In this document: positions 36,015 to 45,738 of the stretch, in pieces | How positions within the stretch are numbered: the stretch's first letter is position 1 | Layout of the letters: each line of letters starts with the position of its first letter | Assembly (NCBI GenBank): GCA_963726785.1 | Contig: CAVSDJ010000007.1 | Span: 1,240,001 to 1,304,000, forward strand | DNA: 64,000 nucleotides | Direction: 5' to 3' | From: DATEKX01 sp963726785 | GTDB taxonomy: Bacteria; Acidobacteriota; Blastocatellia; UBA7656 | Made by a program: the position numbers and the translations under genes | The notes under the pieces: generated by a model | The model's database searches: none | Told to the model about the DNA's origin: nothing | What the model saw: only the letters and a program-made list of their open reading frames with translations

Positions 36015-38134
36015 ATTCACTTGAGATGCTGCTTGCCAAGCCTATATTTCAAGCGTTGGGCTGGGCGCTCGTCCACTTTATATGGCAGGGTGCGATTGTC
36101 GCAGTGCTTTACGCGGGCGTGGCTGTGATGCTTCGCAAGCGCGCGGCCAATGTTCGATACAGCGTAGCTTGCGCTGCAATGTTATTGATGCTGGCTCTTC
36201 CAATCGCCACTATTTTCATAATAAGCCAATCTTCGAAAGATGAATTCATAGCTAAGAGCGAAGCTTTGCTTTCAACTTCGCGCGCCTCCGAAACCGGGTC
36301 AGAATCTCTGGCTCGGGTCACATCCATTTCCGAGAGCGCGCGTGATTTTTCGGCGTCGCATCAATCCTTGTCGTTCAGCCTGTGGGCGAAAGAGCGATTC
36401 ACGACGCTTATGCCATGGCTTGTGGCCTTGTGGTTCGCAGGAGTGTTGTTTCTCTCGCTGCGTTTCCTGGGCGGCCTTGTCGTAGCGCAGCGGCTCAAGC
36501 GCCGTCGCGCGAGCGAGGCCATACAGCAATGGCAGGAAAAGCTTTCGTCGCTGCGTCGTCGTCTTCGCGTGTCAAGGCCCGTCAGGTTGTGCGAGTCTGT
36601 GCTGGTCGAAGTGCCTACGGTAATCGGTTGGCTGCGGCCAGTGATACTGGTTCCGGCAAGCGCGCTAACGGGCCTGAGCGCCGAGCAGTTGGAAGCGCTG
36701 CTGGCTCACGAACTGGCTCACATAAAACGCTACGATTATCTGATCAACCTGATCCAAACGGCAGTTGAAACATTGCTCTTCTATCACCCTGCGGTCTGGT
36801 GGCTTTCGGCCCAGATACGTCAGGAGCGCGAGCACTGCTGCGACGACCTGGCAGTTGCCACTTGCGGCGATGTATTGACCTACGCTCGCGCGCTGGCCGA
36901 GCTTGAGCAACTGCGCAGCGTTGCGCCTCAACTTGCGGTCGCCGCAAACGGAGGCGCGCTCATAAATCGCATTCAGCGACTTGTCGGAAGCCCTGCCCGC
37001 GCTTCTCATCGTTTTGAATCGTGGCTCGCCGGAGTCATAGCGCTTGCCACGGCATTCACTATTTTTGCGGGCGCGCAGACTCAGACTTTCTCAAATGACG
37101 AGCAGTCCTCGAAAGAAACGCGAGCGGCCTCGTCGCTCGAAGCGCGAGTCGCTCTCACAATCGATAGTCAGCAACGTGAGCAGAACGCGAATCAGAAACC
37201 GGATAATAAAAATCACGATGCGAACGCTCAATCAGCCACCAATAAGAACGAAGACGAGCCTGCCGAAATAACCACAGAAGACGAAACCGTCGCGCCTGAT
37301 GAAACAGTTCAGGAAAGCGCGGCGAGCGGCTCCGGCGATTTCATCAGCGATCTGGCAACCGCCGGATATGCAGGGCTGTCGGTTGACGATCTCATCGCGC
37401 TGAAAACGCATGGAGTCACTCCCGAATTCATTCGAGAGATGAATGCTTTGTTCAATCGAAAGCTTTCGGTTGACACTCTCGTCGCAATGAGAATTCATGG
37501 CGTCACGCCGAAATTCATGGCGTCTATTAAAGACCTGGGTTATACGAATATTTCTGCGGAAGACCTGGTTGGGTTCAGAATACACGGCGTCATTGCGCAG
37601 TATATTTCGGATTGGAAAAACGCCGGGTATGCGAATCTCTCTGCCGATTCGCTCCAGGCTTTCATGATACACGGCGTAACTCCCGCGTTCGTCCAGGAGA
37701 TGAAAGGGCTTGGGATTACTGGCCTTTCGCCGGACGATCTCATAGCTCTTAGAATACATGATGTGAACGTCGCTTACATTCAGGCTATGAGGTCTTACTT
37801 CGGCAACAATCTTTCCGCCGACGATCTTACAGGTATGCGAATTCACGGAGTTACTACTGAATTCATCGCAGAGATGAAATCATTCGGCTTTACGAATCTC
37901 TCTGCGGACGATCTTACGGCATTCAGGATTCACGGAGTCAGCGCAAGCTTCATAAAAGCCATTCAATCGCTCGGATACAAGCCGACGGCGGATGAACTTA
38001 CGGGCTTGAGGATACACGGCGTCACTCCTGACTTCATCGAGAACGTCAGAAGTCATGGGTTCAAAGACGTGACGCTCGAACAGCTCACGGAGTTGAAGCG
38101 GCTGAACATCATTCCGGGTTCTCGCAAAAAATAA
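36011..38134 (+). CDS. BlaR1-like M56 membrane metalloprotease with a C-terminal array of 29-residue repeats
   Basis: 707 residues. Four N-terminal transmembrane helices and the M56 zinc site HELAH (233-237), with the downstream EREHCCDD, match BlaR1/MecR1 sensors. Instead of a penicillin-binding domain, the region after the last helix (about 345-365) has a Gln/Asn/Glu-rich linker. It is followed by eight full and one partial copies of a 29-residue unit of the form LSxDDLxxxRIHGVTPxFI with an ExxxxGYTN end. Copies are degenerate and none is identical. The repeats should lie outside the cytoplasmic membrane. They are shared with the two following secreted proteins, which suggests a receptor-ligand or co-receptor relation (inference). 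Confidence 0.92.
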   Translation: MNSLEMLLAKPIFQALGWALVHFIWQGAIVAVLYAGVAVMLRKRAANVRYSVACAAMLLMLALPIATIFIISQSSKDEFIAKSEALLSTSRASETGSESLARVTSISESARDFSASHQSLSFSLWAKERFTTLMPWLVALWFAGVLFLSLRFLGGLVVAQRLKRRRASEAIQQWQEKLSSLRRRLRVSRPVRLCESVLVEVPTVIGWLRPVILVPASALTGLSAEQLEALLAHELAHIKRYDYLINLIQTAVETLLFYHPAVWWLSAQIRQEREHCCDDLAVATCGDVLTYARALAELEQLRSVAPQLAVAANGGALINRIQRLVGSPARASHRFESWLAGVIALATAFTIFAGAQTQTFSNDEQSSKETRAASSLEARVALTIDSQQREQNANQKPDNKNHDANAQSATNKNEDEPAEITTEDETVAPDETVQESAASGSGDFISDLATAGYAGLSVDDLIALKTHGVTPEFIREMNALFNRKLSVDTLVAMRIHGVTPKFMASIKDLGYTNISAEDLVGFRIHGVIAQYISDWKNAGYANLSADSLQAFMIHGVTPAFVQEMKGLGITGLSPDDLIALRIHDVNVAYIQAMRSYFGNNLSADDLTGMRIHGVTTEFIAEMKSFGFTNLSADDLTAFRIHGVSASFIKAIQSLGYKPTADELTGLRIHGVTPDFIENVRSHGFKDVTLEQLTELKRLNIIPGSRKK

Positions 38135-38227
38135 CCGCGGCAAGTGCTCTGCCGCAAAATCATAGATGCAACAAAAGGGGCTTGAGTCTCGCTTAGGGGA
38201 CAAGTGTGTCTGCATCGGAGGATACAT

Positions 38228-39343
38228 ATGATGAACACAGAGAATAATAATCGCGCACGAGTGGATTCGATGCGCAAGTCTGCGGCGGCGCGCAGAAACG
38301 CACTGCGCGCGACTTTAGCCGCCCTCGTGCTGCTGTTGTGCTACACGCAAATCCGTTCGACTGCGGCGCAAGAGGCTATCACGGGCGAGTGGATAATAGA
38401 GACTAAACCGGGAACCGACCGGGTTTATTTGACTGTCCGGCACGGCGGCAACGGAAGACATAACCATTCAATGTCGTCTACGGACATCAATCAGGACGCT
38501 CTCAAAGGGTTGAACCCGGCTTTAGTCCAGAGCAACGGATCGCCCGTTCAGTTTCAGATATTGCGAGACGCGGGAACGCTGAATTGCGAAGGCTGGTTCA
38601 AGCAGGGCAAAGGCTCAGGCAGTTTCACCTTCGCGCCCAGCCAGAGTTTCGCAAGCCAGTTGACAAGCCTCGGCTACGGCAATATTTCGGATGACAAGAT
38701 GTTTTCGATGGCTGTTTTAAATTTCAAGCTGTCGTTCGTTCAAGACCTGAAAGCGCAAGGCTACGACCGCGTTCCGCTTGATGACCTGTTCGCCATGTAC
38801 ATTCACGGAGTGGACGCGCAGTTCATCAACGAAATAAAAGCGGCGGGCTACGATCATCTGCCGATTGATGAAATGGTCGCAATGCGAATTCATGGCGTCA
38901 CGCCTGAATACATCAAAGAAGTCAAATCGCTCGGCTACGACAGCCCTTCGATAGACCAGCTTGTTGCGATGCGCATTCACGGCGTCCGCACGGAGTTCAT
39001 CAAGGTCTTGCAGGATCAGGGCTACAATCGCCCGCCGATTGATGATCTGGTCGCAATGCGCATTCATGGCGTCAATAACGATTTCATCAAAGAGCTTCGC
39101 GAGGCAGGCTACGAACGCGTGCCGATAGACGATCTGGTCGCAATGCGAATTCACGGCGTGAACCCGGAATTTATCAAAGAGGTTAAGCGACTCGGCTACG
39201 ACCGCGTGTCAATAGACCAGCTTGTTGCGATGCGAATACACGGGGTCAACGCGGCTTTCATCGAGAAGATGAAATCGCGCGGGTTCAACAATCTTTCAAT
39301 TGATGACCTGATCCAACTACGAATTCATGGCTTCGACAAGTAA
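38228..39343 (+). CDS. Secreted protein with RIHGV-type 29-residue repeats, partner of the M56 sensor
   Basis: About 371 residues from the ATGs at 38228 (GGAGG upstream). A basic region, then a hydrophobic signal (ALRATLAALVLLLCYTQI), precede an N-terminal beta-rich domain of about 110 residues. It begins GEWIIETKPGTDRVYL and contains RDAGTLNCEGWFKQGKGSGSF. Then come one degenerate, six full and one partial copies of the 29-residue unit, with the invariant core VAMRIHGV. The same N-terminal domain occurs in the next gene. The export route is inferred from the signal; the family is not one I can name. Confidence 0.85.
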   Translation: MMNTENNNRARVDSMRKSAAARRNALRATLAALVLLLCYTQIRSTAAQEAITGEWIIETKPGTDRVYLTVRHGGNGRHNHSMSSTDINQDALKGLNPALVQSNGSPVQFQILRDAGTLNCEGWFKQGKGSGSFTFAPSQSFASQLTSLGYGNISDDKMFSMAVLNFKLSFVQDLKAQGYDRVPLDDLFAMYIHGVDAQFINEIKAAGYDHLPIDEMVAMRIHGVTPEYIKEVKSLGYDSPSIDQLVAMRIHGVRTEFIKVLQDQGYNRPPIDDLVAMRIHGVNNDFIKELREAGYERVPIDDLVAMRIHGVNPEFIKEVKRLGYDRVSIDQLVAMRIHGVNAAFIEKMKSRGFNNLSIDDLIQLRIHGFDK

Positions 39344-39379
39344 GCCGATTTCGAAAGATTCATAAACGGGAGGTTCAAC

Positions 39380-40420
39380 ATGAAAAGATCAATTGATGCG
39401 CACGAAAAGATAAGCTTCGCGCTCGCGCTGCTGAAGACTTACGCAATCAGGTTGTCGGCGATTGTCGCAGTGACGATCTTGCTGACGAGCTATGTTCCGA
39501 CTTTCCAAACGCGAGCGCAGGACTCATACACGGGGCAGTGGATAATAGAGCCAGCGCGCGGAACCAGCTCGCTTCAACTGACATTGACTTATTCGGCAGA
39601 AAAGTCTGGAAGCAAGTGGGGCCGTGGCAGCAGCATCACTTCTTTCGGCATTGCGCCAGAGCAGTTGCGAGGCTTGACTCAAGCGCAAATGATGGCCGCA
39701 GGGTCAAACGTGCAGTTCCAATTGGTTCGCGACGCGGGCACGTTCAATTGTGAAGGCTGGTTCAAAGGCGGCAAAGGCTCAGGCCATTTCGTGTTCGCTT
39801 CAAACGCGGCCTTTGTCTCTGAGCTTAGAAAGCGAAACTATCAGTCGCCTACCGAAGCGCAGTTGTTTTCGATGGCGATGAATGACGTAGGCGTTGCGTT
39901 CATCGAAGAGTTGCGAGCGCAAGGCTACGAACGGCCCACGCTCGATCAACTCGTGCGAATGGGCGATCACGGAGTCTCGCTCGAATACGTCAGAGAGTTA
40001 AAGGCACAGGGCTACAGCGTTCAATCCGTCGAGTTGGTGACTCGTATGGTAGATCACGGAGTCTCATTAAGCTTCATCAAGGAGATGGATGGGCTTGGCT
40101 ACAAACGTCTTCCAGTCGAGACTTTGATCCGAACCGTAGATCACGGCGTCACTCCAAGTTTCATCAAAGAGCTTGAGTCGCTCGGCCACAGCAATCTCCC
40201 GCTTGAGCAACTGACAAGACTCGTAGATCATGGAGTCGGCCCGCGCTTCATCAAAGAGATCGAAGAGGCCGGTTATGGCCGTCCGTCGCTCGATCAACTG
40301 GTAAGGATGCAGGATCACGGAGTCACCGCCCGCTTCATTAAAAAGGTGAAGTCGCGCGGGTTCGACAATCTTTCAATTGAAGAGTTAATCAAACTTGCCG
40401 ACCACGGCATGGGCAATTAA
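39380..40420 (+). CDS. Secreted protein with DHGV-type 29-residue repeats, paralogue of the preceding gene
   Basis: 346 residues with a GGAGG site nine bases upstream. A signal anchor (IRLSAIVAVTILLTSYVPTF) precedes the GQWIIEPARGTSSLQL domain with RDAGTFNCEGWFKGGKGSGHF, homologous to that of the upstream gene. Then follow one degenerate, five full and one partial repeat copies. In every full copy the RIHGV core of the other two proteins is replaced by a DHGV core. So the two secreted proteins have split into sequence classes while keeping the same 29-residue register. Confidence 0.85.
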   Translation: MKRSIDAHEKISFALALLKTYAIRLSAIVAVTILLTSYVPTFQTRAQDSYTGQWIIEPARGTSSLQLTLTYSAEKSGSKWGRGSSITSFGIAPEQLRGLTQAQMMAAGSNVQFQLVRDAGTFNCEGWFKGGKGSGHFVFASNAAFVSELRKRNYQSPTEAQLFSMAMNDVGVAFIEELRAQGYERPTLDQLVRMGDHGVSLEYVRELKAQGYSVQSVELVTRMVDHGVSLSFIKEMDGLGYKRLPVETLIRTVDHGVTPSFIKELESLGHSNLPLEQLTRLVDHGVGPRFIKEIEEAGYGRPSLDQLVRMQDHGVTARFIKKVKSRGFDNLSIEELIKLADHGMGN

Positions 40421-40445
40421 ATGTGCGCCTCCAAAATACATGTAA

Positions 40446-40495
40446 GCCACGAATTACGCAAATGCATAAACATTCGCGTAATTCGTGGCCTTTTT
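40446..40495 (+). terminator. Rho-independent terminator after the repeat-protein cluster
   Basis: GCCACGAATTACGCAAATG (40446-40464) pairs with CATTCGCGTAATTCGTGGC (40471-40489), one mismatch, and is followed by CTTTTT. It separates the repeat cluster from the convergent mfd. Confidence 0.9.
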
Positions 40496-40499
40496 AATC

Positions 40500-43400
40500 T
40501 CACCGCAAACGATTGAGCAACTCTCTGACTTCATCAAACACAGCCGTGTCGGTCTGAGCATTCACATTGATCTTCAACACGCCGCTTGGCGTGAAGCTGG
40601 CAGCATTGCTCGACACCATTGCAATCAGTTTATCGGGATCAATCTTCGCCGACTCGGTGAATTTCACAGCTAACCGGTCGCCTTCGCGGTCAATCGAAAC
40701 TACGCCGAGCCTTGAGGCTTCGCGCCGAAGCCTCGCGTACTCAAACAAATTTTCAACCGTTTCAGCTATCGGCCCGTAGCGGTCTGCTATCTCGGCATGA
40801 ATATCTGCCAATTCATCTTCGCTTTCGGCAGACGAGATGCGCTTGTAAGTGCGAAGCCGCTGGCTCATGTCGTAGATGTAATCTTCCGGTATGCGAATGT
40901 CTACGCCGATATTTATGGCCGTCGAAATTTCGTCCTCAATCGGCTCGCCCTTCAACTCTCTGACGGTGCGTTCGAGCATCTGCGTGTAGAGATCGAATCC
41001 AATCGCGTCTATCTGCCCCGACTGTTCGCCGCCTAATAGATTGCCCGCGCCGCGTAACTCAAGATCAAGCGCGGCGATGCGGAAGCCCGCGCCTAAATCA
41101 GAGAACTCGCGTATCGCGGCAAGACGACGGCGCGCGATTGCAGACAATCCTTCTTCGGATGGAATCATCAGGTAAGCGTAAGCGCGGCGGCTCGACCGTC
41201 CGACTCGCCCGCGCAGTTGATAAAGCTGCGACAGGCCGTACATATCAGCGCGGTTGATGATGATCGTGTTGGCAAGCGGAATGTCTATCCCGTTTTCGAT
41301 GATCGTGGTCGCAACCAATACGTCAAGTTCATGGCGAATGAATTTCAGCAGAACGTCTTCAAGATCTTTTTCCGACATCTGCCCGTGCCCCACGCCTATG
41401 CGCGCCTGCGGAACCAGTCGCCCGATCAGTTCGGCAATCGTGTAAATCGACTCGACACGATTATGAACGAAGAAGACCTGGCCCGAACGTTGAAGCTCAA
41501 GCTCGATGGCAGACCGCGCGACGGATTCAGAGAATTGAACGACGTGAGTTTGAATCGCCAGACGGTCGCGCGGCGGCGTTTCGATTACGCTCATATCGCG
41601 GAGTCCGGCAAGCGACATATTCAACGTGCGCGGAATTGGCGTGGCCGACATCGCTATCACGTCAACTTTCTTTCGCATCTGCTTGATACGCTCTTTGTGC
41701 GCCACGCCGAATCGCTGCTCTTCGTCAACGATCAAAAGCCCCAGGTCTTTGAAGCGAATGTCTTTCGATAAAAGACGGTGAGTGCCGATTACTATGTCTA
41801 TCGTTCCGGCTTCGAGAGCTTTGACGATCTCTTTCTGTTCTTTCGCCGTGCGAAAGCGCGAGAGCATCTCTATGCGAACAGGGAAAACGCCGAATCGCTG
41901 CTGAAAAGTTTTGTAGTGCTGGTAGACCAGGACCGTCGTGGGCGCGAGCACCGCCGCCTGCTTGCCTTCCATCACCGCCTTGAAAGCGGCTCTCATGGCC
42001 ACTTCCGTCTTTCCGTAGCCCACATCGCCGACGATCAACCGGTCCATAGGCTGTTGATCTTGCATGCCTGACTTCACATCTTCGATGGCCGCTTCCTGAT
42101 CGGGGGTAAGCTGATACTCGAACGCATCTTCGAACTCATGCTGCCACGGAGTGTCTGCGCCATAGGCGTGACCGCCTACGAGCTTGCGCTCTGCATAGAG
42201 CTTCAACAACTCTTCGGCCATGTCGCGCATGGCGCGCTTGGCTCGCGCTTTGGCCTTCTGCCAGCCGACGCCGCCGAGCCGGTCGAGTGACGGCTTATGC
42301 CCTTCGCCTCCCGAGTATCTTTGAACAAGGTCGAGCCGCTCGACAGGCACGTAGAGCCGCGCGCCTTCGGCATAAGTCAAAAGCATGAACTCGCGCACGC
42401 CTGCCGCTGCGCGCTCAAGCCCTGCCGCGACATTGCCCGTCGGGCCGCCCGCGGTCGAGATTTGATTCATGCCTTGAAACTGACCGATGCCGTGATCTAC
42501 GTGAACGACGTAATCGCCGACCTTGAGATCGCCGAGGTCTGACAGAAACGCCGCAGCCTTGCGTTGTTTGCGCGCTCGTTTGGGTTGCGGGCGTTGAAGC
42601 GCCGCGCGCTCGACTTCGCCGAACACATCGCTTTCGGTAAACACAGACAGACCGCCCGCAGGAAGCGTAAAACCGTTTGTGAGTTTTCCTACGGTCACGA
42701 CTCGACCGGTCGCAAGCGAGGCGTCCGCTTCGCGCTCATTGCGATTGAGCGACGGCAGAAGCTCTGTGGTGATCTGATACTCGGCAAGTATCTCTCGAAC
42801 GCGCTCGGCAAGTCCGAGGCTAGGCATCACGAACAAAGTTGTTCTTTCAATTTCGGATCTGAGGTCTTCGGCGAGGGCATTGATTCGACTGTGATAACGA
42901 CGAGGCGATTGCGAGATGATCGAAATGTCGGGTGCGGCTTCGTTGACTGTGAAAAGAAAAAGATGAGGCGACTGCTTGGAAGCGTCTGCGAACTGCCGAC
43001 CACGGCTGTCTGTAAATTCGGCTAGAGGTGATGTGTCATCAGTCGTGAGCGATTCGATGTGAAACTGTTCGTCCGTAGCGGCTGCGACGCGGCCAAGCAG
43101 TCTCAACTCGATGCGCGTTTGTGAATCGAATTTCGCGCGCAATTCGTCAGGGGTTAAAAACAATTTCTCAGGCGGGAGCGCGAGTTCTCCCGCGTCGTCT
43201 GCTTGCGCGAAACGATCAGCGAGATAGCCATAAAGATCAGCCGCGCGTTTTTCCATTTCCGCCGGTTCGTCAATCACTAAGAACAGCATCTTTGAAATAG
43301 TCGAACGCAGAGGAACTCATCGGGCGCGTGAGCGGAATCAAATACTCCCAACCGGGAAAGGCTTCGCCGCGCTCTGCGTGCGCGAGTCTCGCGCGAAGGT

Positions 43401-44220
43401 CGCGCCCGTATAGCTCATCCGTCCACCGGCGTTCAGCCGCTTCCGCCCACGACATGAACTCTTCGCGCCTGACTGATAGTTCGCGCATAGGAACGATGAT
43501 TGACTCTGTGGCGCGCGCGGTCGAACGCTGCGTGTCGGCATCGAACTCGCGTATGGAATCAACCGTGTCGCCGAAAAACTCTATGCGATGCGGCGCGTCG
43601 TGCGCGGGCGAGAACACGTCGAGTATCCCGCCGCGAAGACTGAACTCTCCGACCGCGCCGACAGGTTCTTCGCGCATATACCCGCTTGCGATCAGCAGGT
43701 CAACGATCAACTCAAGCGGCATGTCTTCGCCCATGCGAAGCGTGATGCCGAGGATGCGCGTAGCAGGTGCGGGCGAGACCGTTTTTTCAGCCAGCGCGCC
43801 CAGCGACGTGAGCACTATGCGCGCCTCGCCTTGCACCGCGCGATAGAGCGCCAGCGCGCGTTGTTCGAGGACTTCGGCGTGCGGCGAAGTGCCGTCATAA
43901 GGGTCTGTCTCAAGCGCGGGAATTGCCAGCACGGCAGATTCGCACGAGCTTACGCCGTTCAGCGCGCAGTAAAAAAACTCTACGTCCGATTGAAACTCTT
44001 CCACCTCTCGATTCGAGCGCGCGACGAAGACTATGCGGCGATTGATCTTATGTTCGAGCGCGGCAAGCACAAGCGCCCGCGCGCTGCCTGCAAGACCGGA
44101 GACAATAATCGCGCGGCGGCCCGCGTTGATTTCGCGCGCGAGTCGGTCGAGTTCGCCGGATTGAAACAATTGGCCGAATAATTCGGAATAGTAAGTTTCA
44201 GGTGGAGTGTTGATAGCCAT
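40500..44220 (-). CDS. mfd: Transcription-repair coupling factor Mfd (one +1 frame break)
   Basis: Joined length is about 1240 residues, the usual size. The part 44220 to about 43286 is the UvrB-like N-terminal module (VSGLAGSARALVLAAL, FSLRGGILDVFSP). The remainder, in the +1 frame, has the RNA-polymerase-interacting domain (LKVGDYVVHVDHGIGQFQGM), the translocase motifs I (VGDVGYGKTEVAMRAAF), II (LLIVDEEQRFG) and III (AMSATPIPRTL), and the TRG/C-terminal domains. The break falls at GATGCTGTTC and is closed by GATGCGCTGTTC (DALFLVIDEP). Mfd releases stalled polymerase and recruits UvrA. Confidence 0.93.
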
Positions 44221-44230
44221 ATTTGATTTC

Positions 44231-44313
44231 GGATTTTAGATTTTGGATTGCCGGACTTCAGATGAGCGCCGAGCTTCTAGTCTCTTTAATCCAAAATCCA
44301 AAATCTAAAATCC
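44231..44313. repeat. Intergenic hairpin with perfect 19-bp arms (ATCCAAAATCTAAAATCC words)
   Basis: GGATTTTAGATTTTGGATT (44231-44249) pairs perfectly with AATCCAAAATCTAAAATCC (44295-44313), and one extra copy of the word precedes the right arm. It is the clearest member of the short-word series. The region to 44521 otherwise shows nothing recognisable. Confidence 0.75.
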
Positions 44314-44521
44314 AAAATTCCCTTGTTGATTGTATCAAGTTGCGAATCACACACGCAAAATCAGGTGACACATTCGTTCATTCATCAGGCAATCCCTTTT
44401 GAAGTCATTCGCGCTCACCCGTGTTTTTTGAAACTGTTGCCAATAGAAAGAACCGTTTGTTACTATCCAAAATAGCTGTTCGCCACAGCTACAGCTCCCG
44501 TGTCAGGCCGGAGGAACAACC

Positions 44522-45131
44522 GTGAAATTGATGCCGCGCTTGCTCGTGATGATAGCCATTGCCATTGCCATGGTCTGGGTCGTGGCATTCGCGCGCGAGC
44601 TTGGAGCGCGCGAGGCGCGAGAGAAGATCGCCGCCGCGCTCAACCTCGATAAGCCTGATCGAGTGCACGTCAAAAACATCAGCGTAGGCCCAGGCAGGCG
44701 AGGCCATCGTCGAAGCGCAGTTCGACGCCACGTTTCGATTCACCACGGACAAAGACGGCAACTGGAAAGCAGTTGATGTTCGCACAGGCGACCGTCAATG
44801 GGAATCGCTCGAATTAATCAAGACGGCTGTGGGCAAAGAGAAAGCTTTGCGAACAACAGCCGATCTGCGCACGCTCGCCACAGCGCTTGAAGCATTCCGG
44901 CGCGAGCGCGGCTTTTATGTTGAGGCGGACACGAACTCTGCGCTTGTTGACAATCTCGCCCCACGGTATATGAATACCATCATTCGACTTGATGCGTGGT
45001 CGCACGAGTTCGAATATAAAGGCACTTCGGCCAGCTATCGCCTGGCGAGTATGGGGCCTGACGGCAAGCCGAGCACGGGTGACGAGATCGTTTTTGAAAA
45101 CGGGCAGATGGTAAAGGGAGCAACCGAGTGA
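44522..45131 (+). CDS. Membrane-anchored GspG-like (major pseudopilin-type) protein (one +1 frame break)
   Basis: About 203 residues from GTG at 44522 with GGAGGA upstream. It has an N-terminal transmembrane helix (LLVMIAIAIAMVWVVAF), then a region breaking frame at about 44693 and continuing as AGEAIVEAQFDATFRFTTDKDG. The last 75 residues resemble the type II secretion GspG C-terminal domain (TTADLRTLATALEAFRRERGFY, LDAWSHEFEYKG, GPDGKPSTGDEI). There is no prepilin peptidase cleavage site at the very N-terminus, and no other secretion genes are near. The next gene overlaps by four bases. Confidence 0.7.
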
Positions 45132-45636
45132 CGCCTGATTTCGGAGAAGCTAAACCTTCCGCTATAGATTCGCGTGTGCGAGCCGCTCACGCAAAGGCCA
45201 GCATGATCGTGTTAGCTTTTGCCGCAAGCATCGTTCTTTTTATTGCGATAGGAATTTTCAACATCAGTTCTCAGTTCATCCGGCGAGGGCGCGACCAATT
45301 TGCCGTACTCGTTTTACGTCGGCGCAATTTTTCTGGCGCTCGGATCAATCGCATACAGGCGAGCGCAGATGCGTCGCCTGAGGCTCGAAGCCGTTGCAGC
45401 TTTGCGCGGCGTTGACGGATTGATAAAGCATTTTCTTCAGGTCACGCTGGTTTCTGCGGCGCTGGCCGAACTGATAGGGATTCTCGCCGTAGTGATAAGC
45501 TTGAGTGGGCGGCGAGCAGAGCGATGTTATAAGGCTCGGAATAGTGGCGCTCGTGGTCGAGCTTTTCACTTACCCGCGACGCAGTGCCTGGCAGCGGGCG
45601 GTCGCTTATTTTGCAGCGAGCAGTCCGAGTCAGTAG
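45128..45636 (+). CDS. Small membrane protein of unknown function (two +1 frame breaks)
   Basis: Joined through breaks at about 45281 and 45522, it has about 170 residues and ends at 45636. The first frame gives a charged start and a helix (SMIVLAFAASIVLFIAIGIF). The second gives NLPYSFYVGAIFLALGSIAYRRAQMRRLR and LQVTLVSAALAELIGILAVVISLSG. The third gives VIRLGIVALVVELFTYPRRSAWQRAV. This adds up to four hydrophobic helices in a sensible order, which supports the joining. It is coupled by overlap to the GspG-like gene. Confidence 0.65.
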
Positions 45637-45738
45637 CCCGAAATAGCAGTAGCTCACAAGTCAGCGCCCTCCCTCACGGTCGGGCTACGGACAGAGGCTA
45701 TTGAGCATAGATAAAGAGATAGAAAGGAAGTACCAACC

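Noticed and set aside
36011..38134. M56 protein as a beta-lactam sensor (true BlaR1)
   Set aside because: The C-terminal penicillin-binding sensor domain with SxxK is absent; the region is a repeat array instead.
37232..39154. Long open frames on the minus strand opposite the 29-residue repeat genes
   Set aside because: Their regular His/Asp/Arg-rich pattern is the antisense shadow of the repeats on the plus strand; no start signals.
41217..43025. Plus-strand open frames of 150-185 codons inside mfd
   Set aside because: They are antisense to conserved Mfd motifs, with codon-bias shadow composition.
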